Source: Verrucomicrobiaceae bacterium E54 (GTDB taxonomy: Bacteria > Verrucomicrobiota > Verrucomicrobiia > Verrucomicrobiales > Akkermansiaceae). Taken from it: a stretch of 62,292 nucleotides of DNA. The stretch covers positions 1 through 62,292 of the forward strand of contig JAKZES010000028.1 in assembly GCA_022548915.1 (NCBI GenBank). The letters are read 5' to 3'. Position 1 is the stretch's first letter. The number at the start of each line of letters is the position of its first letter. Shown here piece after piece: positions 53,629-62,292 of this stretch. A program made the translations under genes and the position numbers. Under the pieces are notes generated by a model. That model saw only the letters and a program-made list of their open reading frames with translations. It had not been told where the DNA came from and did not search any database.

Positions 53629-54287
53629 AAGTCCATTTGCCAGGGCCGGGCGACCACCCGCCCCACCCGGATCACCTTGCCACGCTCGTCGCCGGTCCGC
53701 ACGGCGTTTCCGTCCCGATAGGTCCCCGCCGCAAAGGTCACCACCACCGACTCCGATCCGGCCGGCGCCAGCAAGCCGCCCCGCGGGCTGAACACCAGCC
53801 CGGACATTTCGGCCGACTCGCTGCCTCCCTTCCACGTCAGGGATATGGCCCGCTGGTCCTTCACGTTGGCCAGGGAGTCAACTTCCCCGCCGAATAGCGC
53901 CACCCCGTCCGGCAGCGTCTGCCAGCGCTGGACCAGCCGGCCTTCGTTGGGCGCATCCGGGTTCCACTCGCCGAGCTCGAAAAGCCCGACGCGGCAGGCT
54001 CCCTGATCCGACTGAACAGGCTCCTGAATCGCCAGCACGATCGGTGTGCGGCGGGCGATCGCGGTGGTGCGGGCCTGCTCGACCAGGCTGGTGAACTGCT
54101 CGGTGGCGCTGCGCAGCGCCTCGCCGCGGGACTGCGTCAGCATCCCGACACCCACCGCCATCAACAGGAGGACCACTGCGATCACCACGATCAACTCGAC
54201 CAGGGTGAATCCGGTCGAACTCGGGCGGCGGAAGCGGGGCGGGCGGGACACGTGAGTGGGCAAAATTGCGCGACGGGGCGAGTTCAT
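53625..54287 (-). CDS. Verru_Chthon cassette protein D-like (FimT/GspH-type prepilin)
   Basis: A 220-aa prepilin with a basic leader of about 26 residues ending in TG and mature start FTLVELIVVIAVVLLLMAVG, glutamate 5 present. The helix continues into SATEQFTSLVEQARTTAIA, the FimT/GspH pattern. First gene of the set. ATG at 54287 was preferred; an ATG 14 codons upstream is in frame. Confidence 0.82.
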   Translation of the reverse strand: MNSPRRAILPTHVSRPPRFRRPSSTGFTLVELIVVIAVVLLLMAVGVGMLTQSRGEALRSATEQFTSLVEQARTTAIARRTPIVLAIQEPVQSDQGACRVGLFELGEWNPDAPNEGRLVQRWQTLPDGVALFGGEVDSLANVKDQRAISLTWKGGSESAEMSGLVFSPRGGLLAPAGSESVVVTFAAGTYRDGNAVRTGDERGKVIRVGRVVARPWQMDL

Positions 54288-54417
54288 CAAGTCCCGCGGC
54301 AGATGGCACGCCCGCAATCGCCGTGCCACGATATCGTTGCAATTCCAACCAAGGTGACATTTTCGTCAAACCACTGATATTTCCGATCCCTTAAAGACCG
54401 GCTTCCCTCCCGGCCTG

Positions 54418-56142
54418 ATGTCGCCTCGCCTGTTTCTGATCGATGCGATCGGGCCCTTCTTCCGGGGCTACGGGAAGCGCCGCATCAACTGGTCGAAAAT
54501 CCCCTTCACCCACCTCGCCACCGAAGGCGAGGCCCGTCGGCACCAGTGGGCCGGAATCCGCGCCGACCTGAGGCACTTCGCCGGCGAGGTCTCGGCGCTC
54601 GGCTACAACGCGGTCACGCTCGACGACCTGGCCCACCTCGTCCCACATCCGCTCCACGAGCCGGAGGTCGTCCGTCGCATCGGGGTCTTCCGCGAGGAAT
54701 TCGCCGCCTGCTTCCGGATCCTCGACGAATTCGGGCTCAAGATCTACCTGACCTCCGACATCATCCCGCTGACCTCCGCCATCGAGGAGTCGATCGGCAG
54801 TGATCGCCAGGCCCTGGAAGACTACTTCTGCGGCCTGATCGATCACTGCCTCGAGGATTTCCCGGTCCTCGCCGGGATCATCCTGCGGATCGGCGAAAGC
54901 GACGGGGTGGACGTGAAGGATCCGATCCACTCGCGCCTCCACCTCACCTCGCCAAGCGGGACCAACCGGCTCCTGCGGCGGCTGGTGCCGGTCTTCGAGG
55001 CCCGCGGACGGGATCTGGTCCTGCGGACCTGGACGGTCGGAGCCCACCGGATCGGCGACCTGATCTGGCATCGCGACACCCTGGCCCGCACCCTGGCAGG
55101 GATCGACTCGCCGCGCTTCATCGTTTCGATGAAGTTCGGGGAGAGCGACTTCTTCCGCTACCTGCCACTGAACCGCGCGTTCTTCCGCACGAGCCATCCC
55201 AAGATCATCGAATTCCAGGCGCGCCGGGAGTACGAGGGTGCGGGCGAGTTCCCCTCCTTCATCGGCTGGGACTGCGAGCAGTACGCCAGAGAACTGGAGG
55301 AGGCCGAGAATCTTGTGGGAGTTTCGGTCTGGTGCCAGACCGGCGGCTGGCATCGTTTCCGGCGCCTCGCCTTCCTGCCCGACGCGGGAAACGACATCTG
55401 GATCCGGCTCAACGCCCACGTCGTTCCACGGATCTTCCGCGACCGTCAGCCGGTGGACGAGGCGGTGCGCGAGTTGGTGGGCGGGGAGCGGGCCTTCGCC
55501 ACCCTTGAACTCCTCAGAGCCTCGGAAACGATCGTCCACGACCTGATGTACATCGAGGATTTCGCCCGGCAGAAATTGTTCTTCCGCCGGGTGCGGATCC
55601 CGCCGCTGCTGCACATCTACTGGGACTGCCTGTTCATCAACCACGCCGTGCGCAAGGTCATGCGCCACTTCGTCACCGACCCCGAGCGGGCGCTGCGGGC
55701 CGGCGAGGCCGCCTGCGAGCTGTTTCCGAAAATGATCGAGTTCGCCCGGGAGGCCGGGTTGCCGGAAGACGACATCCGCCACTGGCGGGACTTCAGCCAC
55801 ATCGTCCGCCTCGCCCGGCGCTACTACTTCCTGCCCTTCGACGAGAACATCGCCCGGCAGTTGCGACAGGCCAAGGCGACCTACAAGGAGACATGGCCTT
55901 CCTCCGGGCGCTCGCGCTACCGGATCAAGCTCTCCTTCAAGCCCCTCCGGGTGAAACGCCACACCCTCGCCTGGGTCGCCGGCCTGCTGCTCCGGCGCCA
56001 GCGCGGCTATCGACTCGTCGACCGCATCTTCACGCTGCACCTGCTCGGCTTCATCTATCGCGCCTTCCGGCCGCGGCGGAAGCAGGCGATGCCGAAGTTC
56101 CTGCGCAAGTCCGCGATGGGGGTGGAAGCGGTGCTCAAGTGA
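54418..56142 (+). CDS. Putative glycoside hydrolase-like (TIM-barrel?) protein, about 574 aa
   Basis: A 574-aa soluble protein with no signal peptide. Segments such as ILRIGESDGVD, VLRTWTVGAHRIGDLIWH and VSMKFGESDFFRY look like barrel strands with acidic ends and remind me of alpha-glucuronidase-type (GH67) hydrolases; this is weak and the catalytic residues cannot be assigned. The C-terminal 80 residues are basic and possibly membrane-associated. Divergent from the Verru_Chthon genes. Confidence 0.45.
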   Translation: MSPRLFLIDAIGPFFRGYGKRRINWSKIPFTHLATEGEARRHQWAGIRADLRHFAGEVSALGYNAVTLDDLAHLVPHPLHEPEVVRRIGVFREEFAACFRILDEFGLKIYLTSDIIPLTSAIEESIGSDRQALEDYFCGLIDHCLEDFPVLAGIILRIGESDGVDVKDPIHSRLHLTSPSGTNRLLRRLVPVFEARGRDLVLRTWTVGAHRIGDLIWHRDTLARTLAGIDSPRFIVSMKFGESDFFRYLPLNRAFFRTSHPKIIEFQARREYEGAGEFPSFIGWDCEQYARELEEAENLVGVSVWCQTGGWHRFRRLAFLPDAGNDIWIRLNAHVVPRIFRDRQPVDEAVRELVGGERAFATLELLRASETIVHDLMYIEDFARQKLFFRRVRIPPLLHIYWDCLFINHAVRKVMRHFVTDPERALRAGEAACELFPKMIEFAREAGLPEDDIRHWRDFSHIVRLARRYYFLPFDENIARQLRQAKATYKETWPSSGRSRYRIKLSFKPLRVKRHTLAWVAGLLLRRQRGYRLVDRIFTLHLLGFIYRAFRPRRKQAMPKFLRKSAMGVEAVLK

Positions 56143-56143
56143 C

Positions 56144-56177
56144 AAAAAAGCCCCGCAACCCAGAAGGATCGCGGGGC
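56144..56177 (-). terminator. Rho-independent terminator of the GspG-like pilin gene
   Basis: On minus: GCCCCGC (56177-56171) pairs with GCGGGGC (56156-56150), 14-nt loop, followed directly by six T residues (56149-56144). It lies 25 nt after the pilin stop and just past the convergent gene's stop on plus. The clearest intrinsic terminator in the window. Confidence 0.9.
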
Positions 56178-56202
56178 GGAAAGAATGGAAGCACCCGGGG
56201 TA

Positions 56203-56781
56203 CTACCGCTGGAAACTGGTGATGTCGTCGACCGTTCCAAGCTCACCGTCGGCGCCCGGGCTGTAAATGGCCACCTGCTGGCCGCGCAGGTTGTAGGTGC
56301 GTCCGCCCATCTGGAAGTTGAGGACGTCCTCATACTCGGTATTCAGAACGACGGTGTAGGGCTTGCCGAAGGGATCGTAGAGACCCTGAACCTGATTGGA
56401 GTTTCCCGAACCGTAGTAGAGTCCTCCACGCCGACCCTTGCCTTCCTTGACGCTGAGGAAATTGATCCCGCGGGTGTTCTCGACGTCATCGCCACTGCCC
56501 TCCTGGGCGAGGAGGATCCGGAGCAACTCGACTCCCTCGCCGGTATCGGTCTTGACCTCGTTCGAGAGATCCGGGAGCCGGCTGTATTCGCTGTAGAAGT
56601 TGTTGACCGCGGTCGATACCGCCGAAGCCGCGACCTTGCCTTCGGTCGTCCGGGCCTTGCGGATCGCGGCGTTGACGCCGGCGAAACTCATCGCGGCGAG
56701 CACGGCGATGATCGTGATGACGACGAGAAGCTCGATCAGGGTGAAACCTTTCGAGCGATGATTGGAGTGGGGATTTTTCAT
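56203..56781 (-). CDS. GspG-like major pseudopilin / type IV pilin
   Basis: A 192-aa prepilin: leader of 12 residues ending in KG, mature start FTLIELLVVITIIAVLAAM with glutamate 5. After the helix, a segment with YSRLPDL, then GLYDPFGKPYTVVLNTEYED and GADGELGTVDDI, the calcium-type end found in GspG-family proteins. Single gene with its own terminator, divergent from a sigma-54-type response regulator that may control it (inference). Confidence 0.88.
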   Translation of the reverse strand: MKNPHSNHRSKGFTLIELLVVITIIAVLAAMSFAGVNAAIRKARTTEGKVAASAVSTAVNNFYSEYSRLPDLSNEVKTDTGEGVELLRILLAQEGSGDDVENTRGINFLSVKEGKGRRGGLYYGSGNSNQVQGLYDPFGKPYTVVLNTEYEDVLNFQMGGRTYNLRGQQVAIYSPGADGELGTVDDITSFQR

Positions 56782-56974
56782 GTGTTTGGCTTTCGAATGA
56801 AGGGATCGAAGCGAACCCGGAGGGCGGACGCAAGCTTCGACCACGATGAAAGGAAGCCCCGATCGACCCAAATCGCAAGTTTCCATCGCTCGGAGACCTT
56901 CTCCGCATACTCTGCTACCGCCTTGCAAGCGGGCGTCACGGGCATCAAGCTGCGAACCGCCCCGCGGCGGACCC

Positions 56975-58348
<1,374 letters not shown>

Positions 58349-58406
58349 CAGGTTCCGGGCCATTTGGCGGTCGTCATCCCGCACCCTTGAAGGCTATGCT
58401 GAGGCC

Positions 58407-60953
58407 ATGAAGTCCGGAGCGCGCGCCATTCTGCTGGGCCTTTTCGGCATCGGGATGCTGCATGCCGAAACCACCCTCGAGGACATCCCGACCTACAAGC
58501 TGGGGCTCGACGCTCTCGAAGGCCGGCTCTGGGAAGTCGCCGCGAACCGCTTCCAGGCCGCGCTCGAGACCGAGGGCTTGTCCGGGGAAGATCGCACCAC
58601 CCTGCTGCTGAGACTTGCCGAAGCCAAGGTCCGCGGCGATCGCGGGGCGGCGGCGTTGGAAATTCTGGAATCGCCGGAGTTGGCCGACCATCCGGCCCGC
58701 CCCTTCTGGGCCGCCCAGGCGATGGCGGCCGACGGTCGTTTCCGCGATGCCGTCGAGGCCTTCGGAGCGCTTCCCGAAGACAATCCCTACCCCATCGAAG
58801 CGACCCTCACCCGCGCCCGCCTCCAGCGGGCGATCGGCGATCCGAAGGGCGCGCTCGAAACCCTCGAACCCCTGCTCGCCGGATCCAAGGCCCCCACCGC
58901 CGCGGGGTTGCTCCGCGCCGAGATCCTGATCGAGCTCGGAAGCCATCAGGAAGCTCTTGATTCACTCGGCGACCCGGAAAAACTCGAAGCCGGGGAGGCG
59001 GAGGCGACCCGCCTGCTGCGCGCCAAGTGCCTGCTCAACCTCGACCAGACCGAGGCCGCCGCCACCATCCTGAGCCGCCTGGTCGAGGTCCCGCGCTACC
59101 AGACGCTGGAAGCCCACCACGAAGCCTACGTTCACCTCGCCCGCGCCCGGCTCAAGAGCGGCAACCCGGAAGCCGCCGCCGACGGGCTGCTGGCATTCAT
59201 TCAGCAGAATCCGGACTCGCCGGTTCTGGGCCGCGCCTTCGAACTCCTGATCCGTTGCCTTCCGGAAGAACCGGCACCCAATGATCCGATCCTCAGCCGA
59301 CTGCGCGAATGGGTGCCCGCCGCCCGGGTCGAGGGGCCGGAACTTCCGGGAAACCGCCCCGGGGCGCTCGGCGCGTGGCCCTTGCCGAACCCTCCCGCCG
59401 ACCCCCTGGCTCCCCAGGCGCTCTTTCACCTGGCGATCGGACTCAAACGCGAGCCGGTGCCCGACGCCCCGGCCCGCGCCCGACGCCTCCTCGACCGCCT
59501 GCGCATTGAATACCCCAATCATTCCCTGGTCCCGTGGGCCTTGCTGGTTCGTGGCCGCTGGGAGCTCGAAGCCGGAAACCGCGAGCGGGCCAACGCCTGC
59601 CTGGGAGCCATTCAGGAGCTCGGCCCGGATTCCCCGCCGGAATTGCGGGCGCAGGCGCTGACGCTGGAAGCCAGCGCCCTTTACAACGAAAAGCGCTACG
59701 ACGAAGCCGGAAAATTGTGGGAACGGGCAGCGGACCTGCTCGAGTCCGAGCGCCGCCGCTCCGCCCGGCTGAATGCCGCCACCTCGCTGCTCGCCGGCGG
59801 CAACATCCCCGCCTTCGACCAGCTCCGCGATCAGGCCGGGGATCCCGACCTCCAAGTCCAGCTCGAGCTCGAGCGCTCGCTTCATCTCGCCTCCGAACGC
59901 TCGCCCGAAGCCCTGCCGTCGCTGCTCGCCTTCGTCCGCCGTCACCCGGACCACCCGCGGATCGACACCGCCCGCCTGAACGCCGCCCTCGCCGCCCTCG
60001 CCGCCATCCCGCCGCAGCCGGACGTCGCGGAGCGCATGCTCGGGGCCATCGATCCCGAGCAGGCCGCCTCCCTCTCACCCTCGGCCCTCGCGCTGGCCGA
60101 GATGCGTCTCCACCAGAGCCGGAACGAATGGCGCGAAGCCGCGGATCGCGCCGCCGCCTTCCTCAAGTCCCACCCCGACGACCCCACCGCGCCGCTGCTC
60201 CGCTTCGAGCAGGGACGCGCGCTGTTCAGCAACCGTGATTTCAACGAGGCGCGGCTGGTGCTCGAATCCGTGGCCAAGGATTTCCCCGAATCGCCCCAGG
60301 CCCCCGCCGCCCTGCTCCTTTCCGCGCGCGCCGCCGCCGAGGGCGCCACCCCGCAATCCCAGGCGGAGTCGATTTCGCTCTTCGACCGCCTGATCCAGCC
60401 CGACTCGCCCTTCGCCGCCGTCGCCCGGCTGGAAAAGGCCGACATCCTCATCCGGCTCGCCCGCCTCGACGAGGCCGTCGAAACCCTCCGTCCGTGGTTC
60501 GACGCGATGAAACCCGACGACCCCCTGCGCCTCAGCGCCGGCATGATGCTCGGCGACGCCCTGTTCGCGCGCGCCTCGGGAGACCCGGAGCGGCTCGAGG
60601 AGTTGCTCGCTCTCTACGAGACGCTTCTCGAGGGACTGCCCGGGGACTCTCCTGCCCGCTTCCGGATTCTCTACCAGAAGGGCCTCGCTCTGGAGTCGTT
60701 CGAAGACCGGCAGGACGAGGCCCTCGGCTCCTACATGGATGTGATCCAGGCCGCTCCCGAAAGCCCTCGCGGCGATTGGAACGCGATCGAGTCGTGCGGC
60801 TTCGCCGCCCTTCGGATCCTCGAGAAGCGCGAGAAATGGGTCGCCGCCATGAAGCTCGCCCGCCGGATCGCCCAACTCGGCGGACCCCGTGCCGAAGAGG
60901 CCGCCGAGCGCGCCAAGACCCTCGGCATGGAGCACTTTCTCTGGGAAAAATAG
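58407..60953 (+). CDS. Large exported TPR-repeat protein, unknown function
   Basis: An 848-aa protein with a signal peptide (cut near residue 20, after LHA) and at least ten TPR-like helical pairs over almost its whole length (A/L-rich pattern with GDPKGALETLEPLLAG-type units). Helps assemble protein complexes in the periplasm, by family analogy; no partner can be named. Ala- and Leu-rich. Start ATG at 58407. Confidence 0.7.
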   Translation: MKSGARAILLGLFGIGMLHAETTLEDIPTYKLGLDALEGRLWEVAANRFQAALETEGLSGEDRTTLLLRLAEAKVRGDRGAAALEILESPELADHPARPFWAAQAMAADGRFRDAVEAFGALPEDNPYPIEATLTRARLQRAIGDPKGALETLEPLLAGSKAPTAAGLLRAEILIELGSHQEALDSLGDPEKLEAGEAEATRLLRAKCLLNLDQTEAAATILSRLVEVPRYQTLEAHHEAYVHLARARLKSGNPEAAADGLLAFIQQNPDSPVLGRAFELLIRCLPEEPAPNDPILSRLREWVPAARVEGPELPGNRPGALGAWPLPNPPADPLAPQALFHLAIGLKREPVPDAPARARRLLDRLRIEYPNHSLVPWALLVRGRWELEAGNRERANACLGAIQELGPDSPPELRAQALTLEASALYNEKRYDEAGKLWERAADLLESERRRSARLNAATSLLAGGNIPAFDQLRDQAGDPDLQVQLELERSLHLASERSPEALPSLLAFVRRHPDHPRIDTARLNAALAALAAIPPQPDVAERMLGAIDPEQAASLSPSALALAEMRLHQSRNEWREAADRAAAFLKSHPDDPTAPLLRFEQGRALFSNRDFNEARLVLESVAKDFPESPQAPAALLLSARAAAEGATPQSQAESISLFDRLIQPDSPFAAVARLEKADILIRLARLDEAVETLRPWFDAMKPDDPLRLSAGMMLGDALFARASGDPERLEELLALYETLLEGLPGDSPARFRILYQKGLALESFEDRQDEALGSYMDVIQAAPESPRGDWNAIESCGFAALRILEKREKWVAAMKLARRIAQLGGPRAEEAAERAKTLGMEHFLWEK

Positions 60954-61007
60954 CACCTGCCGCCATTCCGCTTGGCGATCGGCCCGGGGCGTCGTACCTC
61001 TCCCGCG

Positions 61008-62078
61008 ATGGCTTATCCAAAACTCTTCGCTCCCGGTCCCGTTGACGTTTCGCCTGAAACCTACGCCGCCATGTCGCGGACGATGATCGGCCACCGCGGC
61101 AGCGATTTCGAAGAACTCTACGCATCGCTCCAACCCGGACTGAAAACCATCTTCGGCACCGAACGCCCGGTCTTCCTCTCGACCTCGTCGGCGTGGGGCG
61201 TCATGGAGGGTGCGCTGCGCAACCTCGTCCGCGGAAAGGTCCTCTGCCTGTGCTGCGGTGCCTTTTCCGACAAGTGGTTCAGCGTGGCGAAAAGCATGGG
61301 CTACGAGGCCGACAAGATTCGGGTCGAGTGGGGAGAGGCCATCGACCCCGAAGTGGTCCGCGCCAAACTCGAGGAAGGTGGCTTCGACACCGTCACCTTC
61401 ATCCATTCCGAGACTTCCACCGGGGTGCTCAACGACCTCCACGGCATCGCCGGGGTCGTGAAGTCCTTCCCCGACACGATGCTGATCATCGACACCGTGT
61501 CGTCCCTTTCCACCGTGCCGGTCGACTTCGATGCGATCGGTGCCGACGTCATGCTCGCCGGCGTGCAGAAGGCCCTCGCCCTGCCGCCCGGTCTCGCGGT
61601 GTTCGCGGTTTCGGAGGCCGCCTTGGCCCGCGCCGAGGGCACGCCGAACCGCGGCTACTACTTCGACTTCCTCGAGTTCGCCAAGAACGACGCCAAGAAC
61701 AACACCCCCTCGACCCCCTGCATCGCCAACCTCTTCGGCTTGCAGCACATCCTCGGGGAAATCGAGAAGGAAGGCCTCGACGCCCGCTACGCGCGCCACG
61801 CCGCGTCCAACGCGATGATCCACGCGTGGGGCGCCCGGCACGGCTTCGAGTTGTTCGCCCCCGAAGGCCGCCGCTCCAAGGCCCTCACCTGCTTCGCCAC
61901 ACCCGACGGCTTCGACCTGCCCGCCTTCATCAAGGAGCTCAAGACCAAGCACGGTTTCCTCATCAACGGCGGCTACGGCAAGATCAAGGGTCTCACCTTC
62001 CGCATCTCCAACATGGGCAACGAGACCGAAGCCACCATGCAGGAGCTCATCGACGCGATGGACGACGTGCTGGGGTGA
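61008..62078 (+). CDS. Class V pyridoxal-phosphate aminotransferase (serine/alanine-glyoxylate type)
   Basis: A 356-aa class V aminotransferase. APGPVDVSPETYAAM and IGHRGSDFEELY at the N terminus, STSSAWGVMEGALRNLV, IIDTVSSLSTVPVD with the PLP-ring Asp, and AGVQKALALPPG with the Schiff-base lysine near residue 188. This family includes alanine-glyoxylate, serine-glyoxylate and archaeal-type phosphoserine aminotransferases; substrate is uncertain. ATG at 61008; an upstream in-frame ATG at 60972 is less likely. Confidence 0.85.
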   Translation: MAYPKLFAPGPVDVSPETYAAMSRTMIGHRGSDFEELYASLQPGLKTIFGTERPVFLSTSSAWGVMEGALRNLVRGKVLCLCCGAFSDKWFSVAKSMGYEADKIRVEWGEAIDPEVVRAKLEEGGFDTVTFIHSETSTGVLNDLHGIAGVVKSFPDTMLIIDTVSSLSTVPVDFDAIGADVMLAGVQKALALPPGLAVFAVSEAALARAEGTPNRGYYFDFLEFAKNDAKNNTPSTPCIANLFGLQHILGEIEKEGLDARYARHAASNAMIHAWGARHGFELFAPEGRRSKALTCFATPDGFDLPAFIKELKTKHGFLINGGYGKIKGLTFRISNMGNETEATMQELIDAMDDVLG

Positions 62079-62292
62079 ATCGGGAGAGCGGCTACCGGAT
62101 CGTCAAAGCCTGCCTCGAAGCCGAGGTCGAACTCGAGGTGCTTCCAGGCCCTTGCGCCCAAGGGCAAAATCATCTTCCTCCTCAACGGCGACCCGAAGGC
62201 GTAGGTGCGAAATCCACCCTCCGGGTCGCGGGCTTCGGTATCCGCTTTCCGGGCAAGCACTTCGCCCTGTGGGCAGATCTAGGTGTCGCTCG
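62079..62292 (+). other. Possible decayed gene at the window edge
   Basis: No intact frame fills this stretch. From 62076 on plus, ESGYRIVKACLEA and VELEVLPGP resemble part of an RsmI-type tetrapyrrole methylase fold (weak), after which the apparent homology moves to other frames (KGKIIFLLNGDPKA, then GFGIRFPGKHFALWADLG). It may be a frame-broken remnant or the start of a gene cut by the window end. Confidence 0.25.

Noticed and set aside
54288-54417. Promoter pair in the gap between cassette protein D and the hydrolase-like gene
   Set aside because: TTGACG occurs on minus but without a suitable -10; the short inverted repeat TGAC/GTCA is too small to call.

Overview
This is a high-GC bacterial chromosome segment that almost certainly comes from a member of the Verrucomicrobiota. 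Three things point there: a four-gene prepilin-like set in the order and sizes of the Verru_Chthon cassette proteins D-B-C-A (49.4-54.3 kb), a pilin/PilM-like/PilO-like/PilP-like/secretin block whose order resembles the Akkermansia Amuc_1102 to Amuc_1098 cluster (13.1-18.5 kb), and a long PurF of the type seen in Bacteroidota and Verrucomicrobiota. No rRNA, tRNA or CRISPR array was recognised.

Layout. 1-315: three copies of a palindrome-rich repeat. 316-8896 (minus strand): a frameshifted MmeI-like restriction/methylation gene, an NDP-forming acyl-CoA ligase fused to a GNAT acetyltransferase, and purF/purM. 8897-9258: an AT-rich divergent control region. 9259-25327 (plus strand): one nearly gap-free run of 18 genes. 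It holds an ABC-2-like transporter pair, a histidine/aspartate-rich membrane-anchored protein, a PilT-like ATPase, a pilin, inner-membrane platform proteins, a secretin, a GspE/PilB ATPase, a PilC/GspF protein, a pseudopilin and a tail of six small unrecognised exported or membrane proteins. Many junctions are ATGA overlaps, so the run reads as a dedicated type IV filament or type II secretion-like machine.

25.4-30.06 kb is the most unusual stretch. GC content falls and genes of unknown function are separated by five imperfect-palindrome sites with the architecture of integron attC sites, all in one orientation and placed at gene 3' ends. No integron integrase is visible, so this looks like a cassette array lacking its integrase (CALIN). 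One cassette carries a complete restriction-modification module: a 5-cytosine methyltransferase divergent from an endonuclease that has its own N-terminal helix-turn-helix domain, with nested palindromes between them that look like its operator.

30.7-43 kb: a UbiE-like methyltransferase, two divergent oligopeptide ABC transporter operons (a Yej-like one with both ATPases on minus, and an OppABC-like one without ATPases on plus), and radC, whose start codon lies in a perfect 16-bp hairpin. 43-48.7 kb: a glycosyltransferase, a coiled-coil/TPR exported protein, nagB, and a membrane protein with a glycine-rich tail. 48.75-54.3 kb: the Verru_Chthon cassette with a small exported protein. 54.4-62.3 kb: a possible glycoside hydrolase-like protein, a GspG-like pilin with a clear terminator, a divergent sigma-54-type response regulator, a large TPR protein, a class V aminotransferase, and what may be a decayed gene at the edge.

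Working together: three separate prepilin sources (the 13-23 kb machine, the Verru_Chthon set and the GspG-like pilin) lie within 45 kb of one another, and the 11.7-22 kb operon supplies the only visible assembly ATPases, platform protein and secretin. Two peptide-transporter permease sets probably share one ATPase pair.
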